DNA of 64,000 nt from the NCBI RefSeq assembly GCF_028683095.1, contig NZ_JAJUBC010000032.1:1-64000 (forward strand), read 5' to 3'. The first letter of the stretch is position 1. Every line of letters starts with the position of its first letter. Position numbers and translations under genes: made by a program. The DNA is from Enterovibrio gelatinilyticus. GTDB taxonomy: Bacteria > Pseudomonadota > Gammaproteobacteria > Enterobacterales > Vibrionaceae. The notes beneath the pieces are model-generated. The model saw only the letters and a program-made list of their open reading frames with translations, ran no database searches and was not told the origin of the DNA. This document shows, piece by piece, positions 10,647 to 21,853 of the stretch.

Positions 10647-10745
10647 TTGTGATATTCCATGGGGGAATGTTTGACCTGACAATATGCCATTTTTATTCAT
10701 ATCAAAACAAGACTACACTGCGCGGTAATTTATCAGGAGTCCTTT

Positions 10746-11942
10746 ATGTCCATCTCTTCTTCAAAACCTGATAGTCGCTTGGTCGCTTTGATGGTACTGC
10801 TTGTACTGTTTAGCCCACTGGCTATTGATATCTATTTGCCTGCCATGCCAATCATGGCCACAGAATTTGACGTTGTTCCTACGCGTATTCAAGACACTAT
10901 CTCTTGGTTTATGGTGAGTTTAGGCATGGGGCAGTTGTTGGCAGGCCCATTGGCTGATCGCTTTGGACGTCGACCTGTCGCCTTGGTCGGGATCACTATC
11001 TACGCCGCAAGCTCCGCAATGGCTTGGATTGCATCATCACTGGATGCGTTGTTAATCGCTCGATTGCTGCAAGGTCTGGGTGCATGTGCAACCTCGGTGT
11101 GTGCGTTTGCAGCGGTACGCGATAGCTTCGGTGGAAAGCGAAGTGGGCAGATGATCAGCTACCTAAATGGCGCTATTTGTTTTATTCCCGCGCTAGCACC
11201 TTTGCTGGGCAGTTGGCTAACGGCACAGTTTGGCTGGCGCTCAAACTTCAGCTTCATGATGGGCTATGCCATCGTTGCTTTGGTGTTGGTGTTTACCCTG
11301 TTTCGCGAAACACGTCCGGCTGACACTGACTCAAGCGGTGCATTGTTGAGCCCATCTCGTTATTGGCAAGTACTGAAAGAGCCTGTGTTTATCTTCCACG
11401 CCGTGCTTTGTATGTTGGCGATGGCTGTTATTTTGGCTTATGTGACCTCGGCGCCTGTGCGATTGATTAACGGATTGGGTTTGTCTATGGAGCAATTCAC
11501 CGGATGGTTTGCTATCAATGCCGCGCTCAATATTTTTGCATCCATGACAACGCCAAAAGTCATGGATACCGTCGGCAGTCGTAAAACGCTCAACGCTGGC
11601 ATGGTGATATTGGTATTTGCAGGCATCTTGATGGGAGCATTGAGCTCCACACAAACAGCATGGGCGTTCATGGTGCCTGTATTTATGTCTTCGTTTGGTT
11701 TTGCTTGGGTGTTGGGTTCTTCAGCGGGTAAAGCGCTTGAGCCTTTTGGTCAGAGAGCGGGAACGGCGGCTGCACTGTTGGGGTTATTCCAAATGAGTGG
11801 TGCGGGTATTTTGGTGAGCTTGACGCAACGCGCGGGTCTTTCTGAACCGCATCTCCTTGTGTTCCATATGTTGTTAATTGCACCAGGACTGGCCCTACTT
11901 TGGTCTTCTGCTGGCAAGCGCTGGCATACCGCCGAGTGTTAA
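10746..11942 (+). CDS. MFS multidrug exporter, Bcr/CflA family
   Basis: A 398-aa inner-membrane drug/proton antiporter of the DHA1 type with about twelve hydrophobic segments. The family motif GPLADRFGRRPVALVG is near residue 66, and the N-terminus resembles Bcr (SPLAIDIYLPAMP). The ATG follows CAGGAGTCCTTT. The divergent LysR gene 100 bp away is the likely regulator. Substrate cannot be read from the sequence; bicyclomycin, chloramphenicol or a peptide/amino-acid derivative are possible for this family. Confidence 0.88.
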   Translation: MSISSSKPDSRLVALMVLLVLFSPLAIDIYLPAMPIMATEFDVVPTRIQDTISWFMVSLGMGQLLAGPLADRFGRRPVALVGITIYAASSAMAWIASSLDALLIARLLQGLGACATSVCAFAAVRDSFGGKRSGQMISYLNGAICFIPALAPLLGSWLTAQFGWRSNFSFMMGYAIVALVLVFTLFRETRPADTDSSGALLSPSRYWQVLKEPVFIFHAVLCMLAMAVILAYVTSAPVRLINGLGLSMEQFTGWFAINAALNIFASMTTPKVMDTVGSRKTLNAGMVILVFAGILMGALSSTQTAWAFMVPVFMSSFGFAWVLGSSAGKALEPFGQRAGTAAALLGLFQMSGAGILVSLTQRAGLSEPHLLVFHMLLIAPGLALLWSSAGKRWHTAEC

Positions 11943-12058
11943 TAAATCCATAAAAATAATAAGACGCGAAAAGCGCAAGGTCTCGACAACCTAATCTGTA
12001 CATTGGTGGTTTTCAGGGGCATTGAGCCTGATTGACACAGTACAAATGGATAATTATT

Positions 12059-12091
12059 TGCCCGTTAGAAATTTTCTGCGGGCATTTTTTT
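12059..12091 (+). terminator. Intrinsic terminator after the MFS gene
   Basis: TGCCCG (12059-12064) pairs with CGGGCA (12079-12084), followed by seven T. It lies about 115 bp after the MFS stop and just before the promoter of the TsrA-like gene. Confidence 0.75.
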
Positions 12092-12119
12092 GTTGCTTAT
12101 TGTGCAAAGGGAGTATATT
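12090..12119 (+). promoter_or_regulatory. Putative sigma-70 promoter for the TsrA-like gene
   Basis: TTGTTG (12090-12095), an 18-bp spacer and TATATT (12114-12119) lie about 55 bp upstream of the start codon. Prediction by eye only. Confidence 0.45.
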
Positions 12120-12175
12120 TAGTGTGCGAACACCTCATTTCTTTCCCTAAAAATAAAACCATAGGCTGTATATAT

Positions 12176-12466
12176 ATGTCGATGTCGACGCTTGAATTAG
12201 CTCGTCACTTGGAGATGCTTGACGAATCTCCTGAAAAAATGATGTTTGGTAAACTTCTCACTGAATTAAGCGGTATGAGCGAAGATCGAATTCAACGTGC
12301 AGCTCGCCAAGTACCCATCAGTGGATTGCGTGAATTGGTGCATCAGTTCAATAAAATTATTGAAGAGCGCCGTGGTGAACGCGTTCAAGAGCTTGCACAA
12401 GAAATTGCTGATGATGGCATTTCAGTGGAAGAGCTGCGCCAATATCTAACGCAGCGCAACGCCTAA
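12176..12466 (+). CDS. TsrA-like small regulator with H-NS-type oligomerisation region
   Basis: A 96-aa basic/acidic helical protein. The stretch IIEERRGERVQELAQEI followed by ADDGISVEELRQYL (about residues 60-92) resembles the central part of H-NS (ERR... helix then ADGIDPNELL). The C-terminal H-NS DNA-binding domain is absent. Gene order (thiamine operon, aminopeptidase P, LysR, Bcr-type exporter, this gene) matches my recollection of the V. cholerae tsrA locus, whose product represses type VI secretion and virulence genes. The ATG at 12176 has no clear Shine-Dalgarno; an in-frame ATG at 12182 is also possible. Confidence 0.7.
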   Translation: MSMSTLELARHLEMLDESPEKMMFGKLLTELSGMSEDRIQRAARQVPISGLRELVHQFNKIIEERRGERVQELAQEIADDGISVEELRQYLTQRNA

Positions 12467-12475
12467 CTGTTTTTA

Positions 12476-13354
12476 TCACGCCTTTGTTTTTCGTTGCTGG
12501 ATAGCTAATCCGGCAATAATCATTACCAAGCCGATTAAGGTCGTTGGGTGGATTTGCTCGCCTATAATATTGGCAAGTAATATCAATGAGATAAATGGCG
12601 AAATAAAGATAAGGTTACTGATCTTGGCGGTATTGGTGGCCAGTTTCATGGCTTTGAGCCAAAGCACGAATGTGATCCCCATTTCAAATAGGCCCACATA
12701 ACTTACCGCCAACCAGCCTTGCCATGGAATACCACTCCAATCGCTGGAGTATAAGCTTAGGCCGATTGAAAACGGTAAGGACAATATAAAACCAAGCAAG
12801 AGCCCAATCACGGGGTCGGCTTGGTTTTTCGCGTTCAAAATCCAATACCCTGCCCACAATAGCGTTGAAAGCAGCGCCAACCCCACTCCTAGTGGGCTAT
12901 CAAAGTTCAAATCTAAAATATTGCCTTTAGTGGCAATGACGACCACACCGGCATAACCCAGAGCTGCAGCAATCCAATCTTGTTGACGAATTTTCTGACC
13001 CAGAAAAACGGCAGCCATGAGCGTGAGGGTGATCGCCCAACTGTAGTTGAGAGGCTGCGCGAGAGATGCGGGCAACAGATCGTAGGCTTTGAAGAGCACC
13101 AGATAATAGATAAACGGGTTGATAAGCCCAAGCATCAAATAATACAAGGGACGACGAGAGAAGGTTGAGGCTAATTGGTTCAATGTGCCTTGCCAAGCAG
13201 CAACCGCGGCAAGGGAAAGCGCCGATACTACACTGGCAGCAGCCAGCATTTGGATCGGGTCCATATAGGTGAGTGTGATTTTAAAGGCCGTCGCGACGGT
13301 TGACCAAAGCAACACCGCAGCCAATCCGTAGCCAATCGCAAGGCGATCATTCAT
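12476..13354 (-). CDS. EamA/DMT-family exporter
   Basis: A 292-aa inner-membrane protein with ten predicted hydrophobic segments forming two EamA repeats, typical of the drug/metabolite transporter superfamily. The N-terminus LLWSTVATAFKITL and the second-repeat end VMIIAGLAIQQ fit the family. Substrate is unknown; relatives export amino acids or other metabolites. It converges on the TsrA-like gene, its stop lying 9 bp away, and diverges from rmuC. Confidence 0.85.
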   Translation of the reverse strand: MNDRLAIGYGLAAVLLWSTVATAFKITLTYMDPIQMLAAASVVSALSLAAVAAWQGTLNQLASTFSRRPLYYLMLGLINPFIYYLVLFKAYDLLPASLAQPLNYSWAITLTLMAAVFLGQKIRQQDWIAAALGYAGVVVIATKGNILDLNFDSPLGVGLALLSTLLWAGYWILNAKNQADPVIGLLLGFILSLPFSIGLSLYSSDWSGIPWQGWLAVSYVGLFEMGITFVLWLKAMKLATNTAKISNLIFISPFISLILLANIIGEQIHPTTLIGLVMIIAGLAIQQRKTKA

Positions 13355-13487
13355 GAGAAATGCTTACTTGATAAGAAGGAAAACAGCAGTCTAGAGCACT
13401 TCCCTCTAAACAGAAAGGCTGGACATTTATCCAGTGTCTTATTAGCCTTCAAGACAGGCAATAATCACAATTCAAAAGGTTAAGGGC

Positions 13488-15017
13488 ATGCAGATCGAAA
13501 GCCTATTTTCAGATGGCATGATATGGCTGGTGGCAGGTATCAGCGCAGGAGTGACGTTGATAGCATGCGTCACTTATCAGCGCATGGCTCAACGTAGTTT
13601 GCGAGAGCTCCATCAGCAACAGCGAGATGCGGACGAAAAACTGCATTTGGCGGCGGTGGAACATTTGCAGACCGAGAACCGCACACTTCAAGAGGAGTTA
13701 GACGGCTTAGATTTAGAGCGTGACCGACTCAGCGCAGAGCTTCGTTTGCAATATGGACGTTTGTCCGCCGCGGCAGAAAAATTGCGCCAGATGGACGCCC
13801 TTCGCGAAGAAAAAACGCAGTTAGCGGAGACAGTGGATGCCCTGCGGGAAAGAAAAGCGGCACTTGAACTCGCATTGAATGAGCAGCAAACCCGTACCGA
13901 AGAACAGTTAGAGTCGGCGGATGCCAAAATTCGCTTGCTAGAAGGTGCGGAAGAGCGCCTTCGTGTGCAGTTTGAAAGCTTGGCGAATAAGGTTTTCGAT
14001 CACAAAGCGCGCACGGTTGATGAGCAAAATCGTCAAAGTTTAGACTCCTTGCTGGGGCCGCTAAAAAGCCAGCTGGAAGGTTTTCATAAGCAGGTGACCG
14101 ATAGTTTCGGAGAGCAAGCTAAAGAAAGGCACACGTTGATTCACGAAATTAAAAGCCTGCAAAAGCTCAACGAAGACATGACCCGCGAAGCGGTCAACCT
14201 GACACAGGCATTAAAAGGCGACAATAAGCAGCAAGGCAACTGGGGTGAAGTGGTACTTGCGCGTGTGTTGGAAGAGTCCGGTTTGCGTGAAGGGTATGAA
14301 TATCAAACCCAAGTGAGTTTGGAAAACGAGCAAGGCAAGCGCTATCAACCTGATGTCATCGTTCGCTTACCACAAGAAAAAGATGTGGTCGTGGATGCTA
14401 AGATGGCTCTCATCGCTTATGAACGATATTTCCATGCTGAATCCATGGCTGATAGGGACAGTGCGCTGAGAGAGCACGTTGCGGCAATTCGCGCGCACAT
14501 CCGTGGGCTAGGGCGAAAGGATTATCATCAGTTGCATGGCATTCAGAGTCTCGACTACGTCTTAATGTTCATTCCCATTGAGCCCGCTTTCCAAATTGCA
14601 CTTGAAGCAGAGCCCTCTTTGATCCGAGAAGCGCTTGATCACAACATTATGCTTGTGAGTCCGACAACCTTGTTGGTGGCACTGAGAACCATTAATAACC
14701 TATGGCGTTATGAGCATCAGAACCAAAATGCACGCTTAATTGCAGACAGAGCGGGTAAGCTTTACGACAAAATTCGATTGTTTGTCACCGACGTGGAGCA
14801 ACTGGGCGCAGCACTTGATAAAGCCGGCGACAGTTACCACAGTGCATTGAACAAGCTCTCGACGGGGCGCGGAAATATTTTACGCCAAGTGGAAGGGTTT
14901 AAATCCCTTGGGGTGGAAGTAAAGCGCGATATCAGCCCTGCGATGTTGAAAAGAGACACCTCGGACGATTCGGAAACGCATAGCGATCATGTTGCCTTGC
15001 CCACGTCCAGTGAATAA
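13488..15017 (+). CDS. rmuC: DNA recombination protein RmuC
   Basis: A 509-aa protein with an N-terminal membrane anchor (about residues 10-28), a long coiled coil (about 35-150) and the RmuC nuclease-like domain (GDNKQQGNWGEVVLARVLEE, then VVVDAKMALIAYERY). Family members limit DNA rearrangement at inverted repeats. The start ATG at 13488 follows an AAGGTTAAGGG stretch. It is encoded directly before ubiE, a widespread arrangement in gamma-proteobacteria. Confidence 0.95.
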   Translation: MQIESLFSDGMIWLVAGISAGVTLIACVTYQRMAQRSLRELHQQQRDADEKLHLAAVEHLQTENRTLQEELDGLDLERDRLSAELRLQYGRLSAAAEKLRQMDALREEKTQLAETVDALRERKAALELALNEQQTRTEEQLESADAKIRLLEGAEERLRVQFESLANKVFDHKARTVDEQNRQSLDSLLGPLKSQLEGFHKQVTDSFGEQAKERHTLIHEIKSLQKLNEDMTREAVNLTQALKGDNKQQGNWGEVVLARVLEESGLREGYEYQTQVSLENEQGKRYQPDVIVRLPQEKDVVVDAKMALIAYERYFHAESMADRDSALREHVAAIRAHIRGLGRKDYHQLHGIQSLDYVLMFIPIEPAFQIALEAEPSLIREALDHNIMLVSPTTLLVALRTINNLWRYEHQNQNARLIADRAGKLYDKIRLFVTDVEQLGAALDKAGDSYHSALNKLSTGRGNILRQVEGFKSLGVEVKRDISPAMLKRDTSDDSETHSDHVALPTSSE

Positions 15018-15198
15018 CGGGACAGACAGTTGGCACACCAAGCATGCACAGCAGGGTGTGAGCTGACTAAAATAACCATAAGATGTCGCCATCACACTGA
15101 TCTACGCGTCTTGTGGTTGTTTGAGTATGTAAAGTACACTAAGCGCAAAAATAGCGGGCACTTCATATTCCGAGCCCGGTGTTACTCAGGGGTTAATA

Positions 15199-15978
15199 AT
15201 GACAGATTTGACACAGGGCGTGACGCAGGACGCAGAGCAAAACACCACCCACTTTGGTTTTAAAACGATCTCCAAAGATGAAAAAGTGGGTATGGTTGCG
15301 AACGTTTTCCACAATGTGGCCGCGAAATACGACATCATGAACGATGTGATGTCCATGGGTATTCACCGAATTTGGAAACGCTTTACGATTGATTGCAGCG
15401 GCGTGCGTCCTGGTCATCGTGTACTGGATTTGGCGGGTGGCACAGGGGATTTGACCGCAAAATTCTCTCGCATCGTGGGTGAAAAAGGCCAAGTGATTTT
15501 GGCTGACATTAACAACTCTATGCTTAATGTTGGTCGCGACAAACTGCGCGATATGGGCGTGGTGGGTAACGTTAACTATGTTCAGGCCAATGCAGAAGAG
15601 TTGCCATTTCCGGATGATCACTTCGATTGCATCACCATTGGTTTCGGTCTGCGCAATGTAACGGACAAAGACAAAGCGCTGCGATCCATGTATCGCGTCC
15701 TTAAGCCCGGTGGTCGACTGCTGGTGTTGGAGTTTTCTAAACCTATCGTTGAGCCATTATCAAAAGTTTACGACGCCTACTCGTTCCACCTATTGCCAAA
15801 AATGGGTGAATTGATTGCGAACGACGGAGAAAGCTACCGTTACTTGGCAGAATCTATTCGCATGCACCCTGATCAGGAAACGCTGAAGAGCATGATGGAA
15901 GATGCGGGTTTTGAGCAGACCAAATACTTCAACTTGACCGGTGGCATTGTTGCCCTGCACCGTGGTTATAAATTCTAA
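15199..15978 (+). CDS. ubiE: Ubiquinone/menaquinone biosynthesis C-methyltransferase UbiE
   Basis: A SAM-dependent methyltransferase acting on demethylmenaquinol and the corresponding ubiquinone intermediate. The 259-aa protein has SAM motif [11 protein letters not shown] at residues 75-85, the UbiE signature [17 protein letters not shown] near 44-60, and a C-terminal [16 protein letters not shown]. The ATG follows CAGGGG. It is the first gene of ubiE-ubiJ-ubiB (10-nt gap, then 4-nt overlap). Confidence 0.98.
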   Translation: MTDLTQGVTQDAEQNTTHFGFKTISKDEKVGMVANVFHNVAAKYDIMNDVMSMGIHRIWKRFTIDCSGVRPGHRVLDLAGGTGDLTAKFSRIVGEKGQVILADINNSMLNVGRDKLRDMGVVGNVNYVQANAEELPFPDDHFDCITIGFGLRNVTDKDKALRSMYRVLKPGGRLLVLEFSKPIVEPLSKVYDAYSFHLLPKMGELIANDGESYRYLAESIRMHPDQETLKSMMEDAGFEQTKYFNLTGGIVALHRGYKF

Positions 15979-15987
15979 GGTGCCGCT

Positions 15988-16620
15988 ATGCCTCTCGACC
16001 CATTAGTCACTGCGGTGGTTGAAACCAGTCTTAATACTTTGATCCGTCAGGATGCAGAAAGTCAGCGACGCTTGTCGCGACTAAAAGGAAAAGTGCTGCG
16101 TGTCAGCCTCACCGATATTAACAAGCAGTTGGTGTTTGTCTTTAGTCAGCAACTTGATGTGCTGGCCAATTATGAAGGGCATGCTGATTGTGATTTGGCA
16201 CTCCCGATTTCAGTTGCGCCGCAACTGAAAGACAAAGCCAATCTGACCCAGCTTATTAAGCAAGACAAACTGCACCTTGAAGGGGATATCGACGTCGCTC
16301 AGCAGTTTTCTAATTTGCTGAATGGCTTAAATCCAGACATTGCCGAGTGGTTGTCACACTACACGGGTGATGTGGTGGCACACACCGTGGTGCGTGGCGC
16401 CAAACAGGGATTCGCATTGCTCAAATCCGTCGGTGAGCGTAACCAACGTTATGCTGCAGAGTTGGTGGTGGAAGAATGGCGTTTAGCCCCTGGGGCACTT
16501 GAAGTGGCGTATTTTGCTGATCAGGTTGATGACGTGCAAAGCCAAGCATCAAGGCTTCAAGCACGTTTTGATGCCTTTGAGAAAAAACTTGCCGTGGTCA
16601 CTAAGGTGGAAAACGCATGA
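15988..16620 (+). CDS. ubiJ: Ubiquinone biosynthesis accessory factor UbiJ
   Basis: A 210-aa SCP2-fold lipid-binding protein that helps assemble the ubiquinone-synthesis complex (formerly YigP). It has the sterol-carrier-like N-terminal half ([19 protein letters not shown]) and a C-terminal helix region. Its location between ubiE and ubiB is diagnostic. It overlaps ubiB by 4 nt. Confidence 0.94.
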   Translation: MPLDPLVTAVVETSLNTLIRQDAESQRRLSRLKGKVLRVSLTDINKQLVFVFSQQLDVLANYEGHADCDLALPISVAPQLKDKANLTQLIKQDKLHLEGDIDVAQQFSNLLNGLNPDIAEWLSHYTGDVVAHTVVRGAKQGFALLKSVGERNQRYAAELVVEEWRLAPGALEVAYFADQVDDVQSQASRLQARFDAFEKKLAVVTKVENA

Positions 16621-18251
16621 CGCCAAGCGAAATTCGCCGCCTGTATAAAATCACCCAAGTTCAATTGCGCTATGGTCTTGATGAGCTGCTACCTAAGCAG
16701 CCCATTACTCGTGGCCCTCACTTGATGCGCAAAATGCTGTTTTGGATGAAAAACGAGCATAAGGACATGGCGGTCGGTGAGCGTTTACGTTTAGCGCTGC
16801 AAGCGCTAGGACCTGTTTGGATCAAGTTTGGTCAAATGATGTCGACTCGACGTGATTTGTTCCCTCCCGCAATCGCTGATCAGCTGGCGTTGTTGCAAGA
16901 TCAGGTTGCGCCGTTTGACGGCAAACTGGCGAAAGCCCAAATGGAAGCGGCACTTGGTGGTCCACTAGAAACGTGGTTTGATGACTTTGATGAAACGCCG
17001 CTAGCCTCTGCATCCATTGCACAAGTACACACCGCGATATTGAAAGAAAATGGCCGCGAGGTCGTTTTGAAAGTGATTCGCCCTGATATCCTTCCGGTTA
17101 TCCAAGCAGATATCAAACTTATGTATCGCATGGCGAGAATCGTTGCCCGTTTCTTGCCGGAAGCGCGTCGTTTGAAGCCCGTAGAAGTGGTACGCGAGTA
17201 CGAAAAGACCTTGCTGGATGAACTTGATCTCATGCGTGAGGCGGCGAATGCGATTCAATTGCGCCGCAACTTCGAAAACGATCATATTTTGTATGTACCA
17301 GAAACATTCAGCGATTATTGCCGAACTAATTTGATGGTGTCTGAGCGCATATACGGTATTCAGGTTTCCGATCTTGAAGGACTCAAAGCGAACGGCACAG
17401 ATCTAAAACTGCTGGCAGAGCGTGGTGTTCAAGTCTTCTTTACCCAAGTCTTCCGCGACAGCTTTTTCCACGCAGACATGCATCCAGGCAATGTATTCGT
17501 TTCTTATGAACACCCCGAAGACCCCCAATGGATAGGCTTGGATTGCGGCATTGTTGGCACCTTGAATCGAGAAGATAAGCGCTACTTGGCGGAAAACTTC
17601 CTCGCGTTCTTTAATCGTGATTATCGCAAAGTCGCCGAACTTCATGTGGATTCCGGCTGGGTGCCGCATGACACTAACGTTGATGAGTTTGAATTTGCCA
17701 TCCGCACGGTGTGTGAACCTATTTTTGAAAAGCCCCTTTGCGAGATTTCATTTGGTCACGTTCTGCTGAATCTTTTCAACACGGCACGTCGTTTCAATAT
17801 GGAAGTGCAGCCTCAGCTGGTTCTGTTGCAAAAGACCTTGTTGTACGTAGAAGGGCTGGGTCGACAACTTTATCCGCAGCTTGATCTTTGGGACACCGCG
17901 AAGCCGTTTCTTGAGCAGTGGATGTCACGTCAACTTGGTCCACAAGCGGTCATTAATGCCATCAAAGAAAAAGCGCCATTTTGGGCTGAAAAACTGCCTG
18001 AATTACCTGAGTTGGTGTACGACAGTTTGCGCCAAGGGCGTCAGGTGAACCAGCGTCTGGACACCATGTATCAAGAGTTTATGCAATCTCGCAAACAGCA
18101 TAACCGTGCGAGATTTTTATTGGGCGTTGGTGCAACGCTGCTGGTGACTTCTGCCATACTTTACAGTAATCAGGTAGAGGATTTGCCATTATTGGCGGGC
18201 TCTGCCGCAGCATGTAGTTGGTTACTTGCATGGCGAGCATTTAATAAATGA
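16617..18251 (+). CDS. ubiB: Ubiquinone biosynthesis regulatory kinase-like protein UbiB
   Basis: A 544-aa ABC1/ADCK-family atypical kinase/ATPase required for ubiquinone synthesis. The inhibitory KxGQ motif is at 70-73 (KFGQMMSTR), the catalytic-loop HADMHPGN near residue 284, and the metal-binding LDCGIVG follows. Two C-terminal hydrophobic segments anchor it to the inner membrane. The ATG overlaps the ubiJ stop. Confidence 0.97.
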   Translation: MTPSEIRRLYKITQVQLRYGLDELLPKQPITRGPHLMRKMLFWMKNEHKDMAVGERLRLALQALGPVWIKFGQMMSTRRDLFPPAIADQLALLQDQVAPFDGKLAKAQMEAALGGPLETWFDDFDETPLASASIAQVHTAILKENGREVVLKVIRPDILPVIQADIKLMYRMARIVARFLPEARRLKPVEVVREYEKTLLDELDLMREAANAIQLRRNFENDHILYVPETFSDYCRTNLMVSERIYGIQVSDLEGLKANGTDLKLLAERGVQVFFTQVFRDSFFHADMHPGNVFVSYEHPEDPQWIGLDCGIVGTLNREDKRYLAENFLAFFNRDYRKVAELHVDSGWVPHDTNVDEFEFAIRTVCEPIFEKPLCEISFGHVLLNLFNTARRFNMEVQPQLVLLQKTLLYVEGLGRQLYPQLDLWDTAKPFLEQWMSRQLGPQAVINAIKEKAPFWAEKLPELPELVYDSLRQGRQVNQRLDTMYQEFMQSRKQHNRARFLLGVGATLLVTSAILYSNQVEDLPLLAGSAAACSWLLAWRAFNK

Positions 18252-18383
18252 ATATCAATTCAAGTTATTCTCGCTGAAAGCGAAAAATTGAGGTAGCTTG
18301 AACATATCATATGAGTTGTAACATTGTGCGAGTAAACTCGCGTTACATCGCTTATTCACCATATAACACTGAGGTAGTACTAG

Positions 18384-18614
18384 ATGGGTGGTATTAGTAT
18401 TTGGCAATTGCTTATCGTTGCCGTCATCGTGATCCTTCTTTTTGGAACCAAGAAACTGCGTAACATTGGTGGTGATTTGGGTTCAGCAGTTAAAGGCTTC
18501 AAAAAAGCCATGACTGATGACGAAAAGAAAGACGCTGATTTCGTCCAAGAGAAACTGGAAGAGAAAGACAGCACGGCACAGAAAAGCGAAGCGAAAGACA
18601 AAGAGCAGGCATAA
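18384..18614 (+). CDS. tatA: Sec-independent protein translocase subunit TatA
   Basis: The pore-forming subunit of the twin-arginine translocase, which exports folded proteins. The 76-aa protein has the N-terminal membrane helix ([19 protein letters not shown]), the hinge and an amphipathic helix ([15 protein letters not shown]), and an acidic/basic tail. The start follows GAGGTAG. It is the first gene of tatABC. The 130-bp gap from ubiB and the AT-rich leader suggest its own promoter. Confidence 0.97.
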   Translation: MGGISIWQLLIVAVIVILLFGTKKLRNIGGDLGSAVKGFKKAMTDDEKKDADFVQEKLEEKDSTAQKSEAKDKEQA

Positions 18615-18617
18615 TCC

Positions 18618-18971
18618 GTGTTTGATATCGGTTTTTGGGAGCTGATCCTGATCGCAGTTGTAGGTCTGGTGGTTCTCGGCCCTGAACGTTTACCTGTGGC
18701 TATTCGCAATGTGTCTCGCTGGGTTGGTGCGGCACGACGTATGGCTGGCTCAGTGAGAGATGAGCTCGAACAAGAGCTGAAAATCCAAGAGCTACAGGAT
18801 AACTTGAAAAAAGCCGAGCAGATGGGAATGCAAAACCTGTCGCCTGACTTGCAGCAGTCTGTTGATGAGCTAAAAAAAGCAGCCGAAGATGTTCAGCGCC
18901 CTTACGCCAGTAAGAGTGAAAACACTGATGTTGCTAGCGCTTCTAGCCCGACCAAAGATAAAACCGAATAA
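18618..18971 (+). CDS. tatB: Sec-independent protein translocase subunit TatB
   Basis: Part of the TatBC signal-peptide receptor. The 117-aa protein starts [20 protein letters not shown], with the TatB GPERLP motif at about 20-25 and a long amphipathic helix after it. The start codon is GTG at 18618, 3 nt after the tatA stop. The sequence is longer than TatA, as expected for TatB. Confidence 0.97.
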   Translation: MFDIGFWELILIAVVGLVVLGPERLPVAIRNVSRWVGAARRMAGSVRDELEQELKIQELQDNLKKAEQMGMQNLSPDLQQSVDELKKAAEDVQRPYASKSENTDVASASSPTKDKTE

Positions 18972-19008
18972 CGGTTTGTTTTAGGGCTCCAGTTTTTGTC
19001 GAGAAACT

Positions 19009-19773
19009 ATGTCAACTGTTGAAGATACTCAACCGCTTATTAGTCACCTAGTTGAACTAAGAGACCGACTGCTACGCGCCTTATTGGCCGTGCTGGTGGT
19101 GTTTCTTGGATTGGTGTATTTCGCGAACGATATTTATACCTTCGTTTCCGCGCCTTTGGTTGATCGCCTGCCTGAAGGCACCAGTATGATTGCGACAGAT
19201 GTGGCCTCGCCCTTCTTTACGCCAATCAAGCTGACCCTTGTCGTGTCGGTGTTCATTGCTGTGCCAATGATCTTGTACCAAATCTGGGCCTTTGTGGCAC
19301 CGGGTTTGTACAAACATGAAAAACGCCTTGTGATGCCGTTGTTAGCATCTAGCTCGTTGCTGTTTTATTGCGGCGTCGCGTTCGCCTATTTCGTTGTATT
19401 TCCATTGGTCTTCGGCTTCTTTACATCTATCGCACCGATAGATGTTGAGATAGCGACAGACATCGCGAGCTACCTCGATTTTATATTGGCGCTATTCATG
19501 GCCTTTGGTATTGCATTTGAAATACCCGTGGCGATTATTCTGTTGGTGTGGACCGGGGCAGTAGACCCTGATGATTTACGCCAAAAGCGTCCCTACATTA
19601 TTGTGGCGGCGTTTGTCGTAGGCATGTTCCTGACGCCACCTGACATCATTTCGCAAACACTGTTGGCGATTCCTATGTGTCTGTTGTTTGAAGTCGGGCT
19701 TTTCTTCTCTCGTTTCTATAAACGACCTGACGAGGAAGGCCGCGACGAAAATGAAGAGCAAAGTCAGGGATAA
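19009..19773 (+). CDS. tatC: Sec-independent protein translocase subunit TatC
   Basis: A six-helix membrane receptor for twin-arginine signal peptides. The 254-aa protein has the N-terminal [16 protein letters not shown], the [11 protein letters not shown] loop and the acidic FGIAFEIPV segment used for signal binding. A charged C-terminal tail follows the last helix. A terminator at 19798 ends the tatABC unit. Confidence 0.98.
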   Translation: MSTVEDTQPLISHLVELRDRLLRALLAVLVVFLGLVYFANDIYTFVSAPLVDRLPEGTSMIATDVASPFFTPIKLTLVVSVFIAVPMILYQIWAFVAPGLYKHEKRLVMPLLASSSLLFYCGVAFAYFVVFPLVFGFFTSIAPIDVEIATDIASYLDFILALFMAFGIAFEIPVAIILLVWTGAVDPDDLRQKRPYIIVAAFVVGMFLTPPDIISQTLLAIPMCLLFEVGLFFSRFYKRPDEEGRDENEEQSQG

Positions 19774-19797
19774 TACCTGCCCGTGTGAATGAGAATT

Positions 19798-19824
19798 AAG
19801 CCAGTGATACACTGGCTTTTTTTT
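19798..19824 (+). terminator. tatABC terminator
   Basis: AAGCCAGTG (19798-19806) pairs with CACTGGCTT (19810-19818) around a 3-nt loop, followed by a T run. Confidence 0.9.
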
Positions 19825-19852
19825 ATGCGATTAACGGATTGAAGGAAAGACT

Positions 19853-20632
19853 GTGATTGATATTGGTGTAAACCTCGCCAGCAGCCGATTTGATAAAGAC
19901 CGAGATGATGTCGTTACGCGAGCGCAGCTTGCTGGCGTCAGCGCAATGCTGCTGACAGGCACCGATCTGGAAACCAGCCCTCAGGCAGCTCTGCTGGCTG
20001 CTCAATATCCAGACTTTGCCTATTCAACGGCTGGCGTTCATCCGCATGATGCCAAATCGGTAGATGATTTATCACTGCCTACAATCTGTGAACTCGCGAG
20101 CCAACCCCAAGTGGTGGCAATTGGGGAGTGCGGTCTGGATTTTAATCGTGACTTCTCTCCACGCCCTCAGCAAGAAGCGGTGTTTGAAGCCCATCTTCGC
20201 CTTGCAGCGGAACTGAACATGCCGGTGTTTTTGCATTGTCGCGATGCTCACGAGCGCTTTATGGCGATATTGACGCCATGGTTACCAAAATTGCCGGGTG
20301 CGGTATTGCACTGTTTTACTGGGTCAGAAGACGAGCTTCGAGAGTGCTTGGATGTCGGGCTTTACATTGGTATCACGGGTTGGGTGTGTGATGAAAGGCG
20401 TGGAGAAGCGTTGCGAGAGATAGTGCCGCTAATACCCGATGATAGGTTGATGATTGAAACGGATGCGCCTTATCTATTACCCCGTGATTTGAAACCTAAA
20501 CCTAAATCAAGTCGCAATGAGCCGTGCTACTTACCGCATATTGCGTCAACCATTGCTGTATTGCGTGAGCAAGACACAGAGCATGTGATCTCACAAAGTG
20601 TTGATAACACCCGTCGCTTATTTAAACTCTAA
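19853..20632 (+). CDS. tatD: TatD-family 3'-5' exonuclease/metallohydrolase
   Basis: A 259-aa TIM-barrel metal-dependent DNase. Metal and active-site motifs are GVHPHD near 62, GECGLDF near 90, HCRDAH near 126, HCFTG near 151 and ETDAPYL near 203. The N-terminus ([20 protein letters not shown]) is that of true TatD rather than YcfH or YjjV. The start codon is GTG after GAAGGAAAGAC. It follows tatABC but a terminator separates it; family members act in DNA repair, not in Tat export. Confidence 0.95.
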   Translation: MIDIGVNLASSRFDKDRDDVVTRAQLAGVSAMLLTGTDLETSPQAALLAAQYPDFAYSTAGVHPHDAKSVDDLSLPTICELASQPQVVAIGECGLDFNRDFSPRPQQEAVFEAHLRLAAELNMPVFLHCRDAHERFMAILTPWLPKLPGAVLHCFTGSEDELRECLDVGLYIGITGWVCDERRGEALREIVPLIPDDRLMIETDAPYLLPRDLKPKPKSSRNEPCYLPHIASTIAVLREQDTEHVISQSVDNTRRLFKL

Positions 20633-21730
<1,098 letters not shown>

Positions 21731-21752
21731 TTCTCCGCACCGCCAAAAGAGA

Positions 21753-21778
21753 AAATGCCAGCTTATGCTGGCATTTTT
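21753..21778 (+). terminator. hemB terminator
   Basis: AAATGCCAGC (21753-21762) pairs with GCTGGCATTT (21767-21776) around TTAT, followed by T. Confidence 0.9.
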
Positions 21779-21797
21779 CATTCAGGGGTTCACCATT

Positions 21798-21853
21798 TAT
21801 CGCGTATCGCGTATCGCGTATCGCGTATCGCGTATCGCGTATCGCGTATCGCT
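21798..21853. repeat. 7-bp tandem repeat (TATCGCG)x7.9
   Basis: Seven perfect TATCGCG units (21798-21846) and one partial unit lie in the gap between the converging hemB and asnC genes, ending exactly at the asnC stop codon. Perfect identity suggests recent slippage. The unit length is not a multiple of three, but no gene runs through it, so length changes should not shift a reading frame. Confidence 0.95.
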
